64,000 nucleotides of DNA from Sphingobium lactosutens. Lineage in GTDB: Bacteria > Pseudomonadota > Alphaproteobacteria > Sphingomonadales > Sphingomonadaceae. The stretch is from the NCBI RefSeq assembly GCF_013393185.1, contig NZ_QJQX01000054.1:1-64000 (forward strand), written 5' to 3'. Made by a program: the position numbers and the translations under genes. A model generated the notes under the pieces. It was given only the letters and a program-made list of their open reading frames with translations. It searched no databases and was not told the origin of the DNA. Shown here piece after piece: positions 60,210-64,000 of this stretch; position 1 is the stretch's first letter; the number at the start of each line of letters is the position of its first letter.

Positions 60210-60764
60210 TCAGAAGCGCTTGGAAAGCGCGATGGCGGCGCGGCATCCCAGCCGGATCGCGCCGGACAGGAGCGGATAGGCGGGCGCCTGCTCCGCGCCA
60301 TGGGCGAAGGCGGTGTCGCGATGCTCGGCCTCCTCCGCCTGAAAATCCGCAATGGCGGTGGAGAGTTCCGGATCTTCATTGCCCAGCGCTCCCAGCTGGT
60401 CGGCATAATGTTTGTCGATCTCGGTCTCGACCGCCGCGGTGCAGGCCATGGCGGCCTTCGGTCCCATGGCGGCGGTCACGGCGCCAAGGGCGAAGCCCGC
60501 GACATTCCAGAAGGGGGCCAGGATGGTCGGGCGCACGCCGCGCCGCGCGATCATCGCGTCGAAGGCGTCGCGATGCCGTTCCTCCTGCGCCGCCATGCCC
60601 GCGATCAGCCGGCCATAGGGATGGCGGTCGCCCATCACCGCCAGCTGTCCGGCATAGATGCGCACCGCGCCGAACTCGCCGGCCTGATCGACCCGCACCA
60701 TGGAGGCGCGATCGGTATCGGTCAGTCGCTTGCCCGGCCTGGGGAAATCCTTGGGAGCGCTCAT
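60210..60764 (-). CDS. coq7: demethoxyubiquinone hydroxylase Coq7
   Basis: Coq7 is a di-iron enzyme that hydroxylates demethoxyubiquinone in ubiquinone synthesis. The 184-aa product has the ferritin-like ligands: E30 in VDQAGEFGA, EERH at 61-64, the ETEIDKHY region at about 113-120, and AEEAEH at 143-148. Length is usual for the short bacterial form. ATG at 60764 overlaps the dsbB stop (ATGA). Confidence 0.95.
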   Translation of the reverse strand: MSAPKDFPRPGKRLTDTDRASMVRVDQAGEFGAVRIYAGQLAVMGDRHPYGRLIAGMAAQEERHRDAFDAMIARRGVRPTILAPFWNVAGFALGAVTAAMGPKAAMACTAAVETEIDKHYADQLGALGNEDPELSTAIADFQAEEAEHRDTAFAHGAEQAPAYPLLSGAIRLGCRAAIALSKRF

Positions 60765-61258
60765 GCCTTCCTCGCTTTCAGCAGCAAGGCCAAGATGGCG
60801 AGCGCGGCGGCGCTGGACAAGAGGCCGTTATAGCCGGCCATGGAAATGCCGAACATGTGCCAGGGCGCCACGTCGCAGCGCGTGATCGGGCTGGCCATGA
60901 TCTGGTTGAGCAGATCGGTCGCGCTGCCGCCAGCGGGCGAGGTGGAGCAGGTGGTCAGCCCTTCCCACCAGCCATATTCGACCCCGGCATGGAACAGGCC
61001 GATAAGGCCGCTAACCCCGACGGCAATACCGGCGAACCCGGCGAACAGGCCGCTGATGCAGGCTCGTCCGCGCACGCCATAGGCAACCAGCGCCAGCGGA
61101 ATGGCGGCGAAATGGGCATAACGCTGCCACCAGCACATTTCGCAGGGATGCAGCCCGCCGACATATTGGAAGGCATAGGCGCCGGCGAGCATGACGATCG
61201 GTGCGAGCAGCGCGAGTGCGCGAGCCTTGGCGAGGGACGGGGACAGGCTGTTCATCAT
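60761..61258 (-). CDS. dsbB: disulfide bond formation protein DsbB
   Basis: DsbB reoxidises the periplasmic oxidase DsbA and passes electrons to quinones. The 165-aa product has four membrane helices, the first loop with CEMCWWQR (C39, C42) and the second loop with C104 and C128 (TTCSTS and TRCDV). ATG codons are at 61258 and 61255. Coupling to coq7 puts a quinone-reducing enzyme beside a quinone biosynthetic gene. Confidence 0.95.
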   Translation of the reverse strand: MMNSLSPSLAKARALALLAPIVMLAGAYAFQYVGGLHPCEMCWWQRYAHFAAIPLALVAYGVRGRACISGLFAGFAGIAVGVSGLIGLFHAGVEYGWWEGLTTCSTSPAGGSATDLLNQIMASPITRCDVAPWHMFGISMAGYNGLLSSAAALAILALLLKARKA

Positions 61259-61312
61259 GCCCGCTTAAACCCTCGCCATGCTTTCGTCATGCTGAACTTG
61301 CTGGATTATCAC

Positions 61313-61408
61313 AACTTCCGTTCGGTTCGAGCTTGTCGAGAACAGTCGCGAAGGCTTCTCGATCCGTCGACGGCCTCGGGACAGCTTGGCTCGAAGCGAA
61401 CGGCTATT
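61313..61408. repeat. imperfect palindromic repeat between dsbB and ctpA
   Basis: CCGTTCGGTTCGAGCTTGTC on the left and AGCTTGGCTCGAAGCGAACG on the right are imperfect inverted copies with a variable middle. It lies just after the ctpA stop on the minus strand and before dsbB, where it could mark an mRNA end. No T-run is present. Confidence 0.55.
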
Positions 61409-61412
61409 CTAT

Positions 61413-62765
61413 CTATTTTGCCCCCGGCTTGCGCGCCGCCACCTGCGCCTGGGCGACGGTCGCGCTGGGCGTCCCGGCCAGGCGCGAGATCGTCTTGAGC
61501 GCATAGTCGAGCTGGAAATCCTCCACGCCCTTCTTCTTCAGATCCTCGGCCGACATGGCGAAGCGCGGATCGTCCTTGGCATCCTCTTCGAGCGCCTTGT
61601 CGTCGGTCTTGATCTCGTTGATCAGGTGACGGCGCAGGTCGCTCTCTCGGAACCTTGGTCGGTTCTTGTAATCCGGATCGGACAGCTGCGGCACGCGGAT
61701 GTCGGGCTGGATGCCGCCTTCCTGCACGCTGCGTCCCGACGGCGTATAATAGCGCGCCGTGGTCAGCTTCAGCGCCGTCGTGTTGCTCAGCGGCAGCATC
61801 GTCTGGACGCTGCCCTTGCCGAAGCTGCGCTCGCCCATCACCAGCGCGCGATGCTGGTCCTGCAACGCGCCCGCGACGATTTCCGAAGCCGACGCCGATC
61901 CCGCATCGACCAGCACGATCACCGGCAGACCCTTCGCATCATCGCCGGGCTTGGCATAATAACGCTCGACATCGCCCTTGGCCCGGCCGCGCTGCGACAC
62001 GATCTCGCCCCGCTCTAGGAAGGTGTCGCTGACGCTCACCGCTTCATCCAGCAGGCCGCCGGGGTTAGAGCGCAGGTCGAGGATATAGCCGGTGGGCTTG
62101 TGGCCCAGGCTCTTGTCGATGCTGCGGATCGCCGATCGCACGTCCGCCCCGGTATTGGCCGAGAAGCTGACGATGTTGATGACGCCGATCCCATTCTTCA
62201 CTTCCCATTTGACGGGCTTGAGCTGGATGATCTCGCGCGTCAGGGTGAGTTCGATCGGCTTGTCGCGACCGGCGCGGACCAGCGTCAGCTTCAGCGACGT
62301 GCCCGGCGCGCCGCGCATCTTGTCCACGGCCTCATCCAGCGTGCCGCCATAGATCAACTGCCCGTCGATATGGGTGATATAGTCGCCCGCCTTGATCCCC
62401 GCGCGCCAGGCCGGGGTATCCTGCGTCGGCGCGATGACCTTGACCGCGCCATCCTCCTGCGTGACCGACAGGCCAAGGCCGCCATAGCTGCCCTCGGTCT
62501 GGGTGCGCAGATTCTGGAAGTCGCGCGCGTCGAGGAAGCTCGAATGCGGGTCGAGGCTGGCGAGCATGCCGTCGATCGCGCCCTTGATCAGCTTTTCGTC
62601 ATCGACCTTTTCGACATAGTCGCTGCGGACTTTCTGGAACACGTCCATGAATTCATCGAGCGCCTTGTAGCTCGAAGCCTCTCCATCGGCGAGCGCGGCA
62701 GTGGTAGCAGGAATGAGCGCAAGCGCCCCGAGCGCAACCGCGCCCTGGAGGAAGGTGGATTTCAT
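61413..62765 (-). CDS. ctpA: S41-family C-terminal processing peptidase
   Basis: CtpA cleaves envelope proteins or cell-wall enzymes near their C-termini in the periplasm. The 450-aa product has a signal peptide (MKSTFLQGAVALGALALIPA), a PDZ domain starting at GSYGGLGLSV, the Ser-Lys dyad in DAGSASASEIV and ERSFGKGSVQ, and a C-terminal tail. It lies downstream of an envC-like gene, a pairing seen widely in proteobacteria. ATG at 62765. Confidence 0.95.
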   Translation of the reverse strand: MKSTFLQGAVALGALALIPATTAALADGEASSYKALDEFMDVFQKVRSDYVEKVDDEKLIKGAIDGMLASLDPHSSFLDARDFQNLRTQTEGSYGGLGLSVTQEDGAVKVIAPTQDTPAWRAGIKAGDYITHIDGQLIYGGTLDEAVDKMRGAPGTSLKLTLVRAGRDKPIELTLTREIIQLKPVKWEVKNGIGVINIVSFSANTGADVRSAIRSIDKSLGHKPTGYILDLRSNPGGLLDEAVSVSDTFLERGEIVSQRGRAKGDVERYYAKPGDDAKGLPVIVLVDAGSASASEIVAGALQDQHRALVMGERSFGKGSVQTMLPLSNTTALKLTTARYYTPSGRSVQEGGIQPDIRVPQLSDPDYKNRPRFRESDLRRHLINEIKTDDKALEEDAKDDPRFAMSAEDLKKKGVEDFQLDYALKTISRLAGTPSATVAQAQVAARKPGAK

Positions 62766-62869
62766 GGCTGTCCTTGGAGTCCGCATCAATGCCCCGATAT
62801 ACGCCGATTCGCGGCCCAACGCAAAAGCGCGCTTCGATAGAGTGTCGCTGAGCGACGATGAGCGTCGGG

Positions 62870-64000
62870 TTAACCGAGCCCCACCAGCGGCACGATATCC
62901 ACCGGCCGCCCGTTGCGGCGCAGTTCCACCGTGATGTTGGGCCGTTCCGCGCCGGTGATGCCGACCGGGTCGCCCTGCCGCACATAGTCGCCGACCTGCG
63001 CGGTCACGCGGTGCAGGCCGGTGATGAGTGTGGTCCAGCCCTGGCCATGGTCGATGATGAGGATCTGGCCATAGTCGCGATAGGGACCGGCAAAGGCGAC
63101 GCGGCCAGCGGTGGGCGCGATCGCCTGCGCGCCGGGCTGCGTCACCAGGGTCAGCCCGCGCGACCTTACGCCGCTGTCATTGACCTCGCCCATGCCGGTA
63201 ACGAGCTGGCCGATCACTGGCAGCCGATAAGGCGGCGGGCCGTTGGCGGCGCTTTCGCGCTCGGGGGCGGGCGCTGTGGCCTGATCGGGCCGGGCAGGGC
63301 GGGGAAGGGGCCCGGACAGGGCAGCCAGCCGCTCGCGCAGGTCGCCCGCTTCCTCCAGCCGGTCCATCAGGTCGACAATGTCGCGTGCCCGTTCGCCCAG
63401 CGCCAGCGCGCGCTCGCCCTCCAGCCCTGCATTGGCGCGATAGTCGCGCGCGGCGACCCGCTTGCGCGCCTCCAATGTGGCGAGAGCGGTCTGCTGTTGT
63501 TTACGGTCCGTCTGCGCCTGCGTCAGGGCATCGGCGGCCTGCTGGGCGGTGGCGCGCAGCTTGCGGCTCTGCTCCAGTTCGGCGCGCAGGCCGGCGGTGC
63601 GTTGCTGGATCACCGGCAGTATCTGCCCCAGCATTGCACGCATATGGACCGCGTCGGCGATCGATCCGGGCTGCACCAGCGCCAGCGCCAGCGGCCGGCG
63701 CGCCATCATCTGGAGCGCGGCGGTCAGGCGCACGACCGGCTCCTGTTTCACCGCGAGCCGCGCGGCCTGGGCGCGCTGCATCCGGTTGATGATGGCGATC
63801 CGGGCCTGCGCCGCCTGAATGTCCGCTTCCGCCTGCTGAATGCGCGCGGCGACGGCGGCGGCGCGGCGGCGGGCCTGTTCGGCCTCGTCGCGCGCGGCGG
63901 TCGCCTGCTGCTCCAACCGGGCGGAGCGGTCGCGCGCCTCGTCCGACTGGCGGCGGGCGTTCTTGAGCGCCTGCTGCTCCTGCGCCAGCGTCGTACCGGC
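62870..64000 (-). CDS. envC: EnvC-like murein hydrolase activator, degenerate LytM, 5' end cut off
   Basis: The visible 376 or so residues have an N-terminal coiled coil (rich in Glu, Gln, Arg and Ala) and a C-terminal M23/LytM-like domain (GYRDYGQ-type fold, with YGQILIIDHGQGWTTLITG). The zinc ligands of active M23 peptidases are missing: HxxxD is replaced by RGLTLVT, and HLHF by NITVELRRN, as in E. coli EnvC, which activates amidases instead of cutting. The gene runs past the right edge, so the start is outside the window. The frame is open up to position 64000. Confidence 0.9.
   Translation of the reverse strand, partial: AGTTLAQEQQALKNARRQSDEARDRSARLEQQATAARDEAEQARRRAAAVAARIQQAEADIQAAQARIAIINRMQRAQAARLAVKQEPVVRLTAALQMMARRPLALALVQPGSIADAVHMRAMLGQILPVIQQRTAGLRAELEQSRKLRATAQQAADALTQAQTDRKQQQTALATLEARKRVAARDYRANAGLEGERALALGERARDIVDLMDRLEEAGDLRERLAALSGPLPRPARPDQATAPAPERESAANGPPPYRLPVIGQLVTGMGEVNDSGVRSRGLTLVTQPGAQAIAPTAGRVAFAGPYRDYGQILIIDHGQGWTTLITGLHRVTAQVGDYVRQGDPVGITGAERPNITVELRRNGRPVDIVPLVGLG

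Overview
The window reads as a piece of chromosome from a GC-rich alphaproteobacterium of the Sphingomonadaceae, most likely Sphingobium or a close relative. The evidence is a complete SUF iron-sulfur operon under an Rrf2 regulator, a carotenoid hydroxylase (CrtZ), ATM1-type and CDC48-type genes typical of this family, dense alphaproteobacterial intergenic palindromes, and very strong third-position GC bias that leaves long meaningless frames opposite real genes. No tRNA, rRNA or CRISPR array was recognised. The right edge cuts an envC-like gene.

Layout. 0-0.85 kb: an IS5-family element whose transposase needs a -1 frameshift. 0.9-8.2 kb: a leftward operon rrf2-sufB-(unknown 151 aa)-sufC-sufD-sufS-sufT-sufA-SDR protein, with start and stop codons overlapping at most junctions. 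8.3-9.6 kb: an AraC-type regulator and a gene-free stretch with a strong leftward terminator, a candidate small RNA. 9.6-16 kb: pyrD, gamma-glutamyltransferase, an M1 aminopeptidase and queF. 16-24.3 kb: a proline-rich membrane protein, mercaptopyruvate sulfurtransferase, cystathionine beta-lyase, an MscS channel, a TorF-type porin, two large tandem palindromes, crtZ, a lipoprotein, sufE and a cytochrome b561. 24.4-36.5 kb: acs, a GST, a diguanylate cyclase, LysR and LuxR regulators, a CDC48/VCP-type double AAA+ ATPase preceded by a candidate small RNA, a phospholipid-methyltransferase-like protein, proA and kdsA.

36.5-39.3 kb holds a small protein with a phospholipase-A2-like HD motif, divergent by 16 bp from a membrane hydrolase that overlaps a cytochrome P450 gene. 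39.85-46.83 kb is the most unusual block: a leftward set encoding a 1120-aa transglutaminase/DUF2126 protein, a fusion of circularly permuted ATP-grasp and alpha-E domains, a second transglutaminase and a 59-aa membrane protein. This looks like a peptide or amide ligation/modification system of unknown product. 47-54 kb: a prolyl oligopeptidase with a small membrane partner, a DUF4261-like protein, and a TPP riboswitch controlling an unknown four-helix membrane protein followed by thiC. 54-64 kb: an AbrB/Doc toxin-antitoxin pair, small hypothetical genes, an ATM1-type ABC exporter, two tandem secreted paralogues, coq7-dsbB, ctpA and an envC-like gene with a degenerate LytM domain.

Fe-S biology recurs: SUF operon, remote sufE, ATM1-type exporter, ThiC and a ferredoxin-like gene. 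Sulfur metabolism (sseA-metC) adds to it. The rest is core housekeeping interspersed with repeats and a few probable acquisitions: the IS, the AT-richer orphan at 39.4-39.8 kb and the toxin-antitoxin pair.
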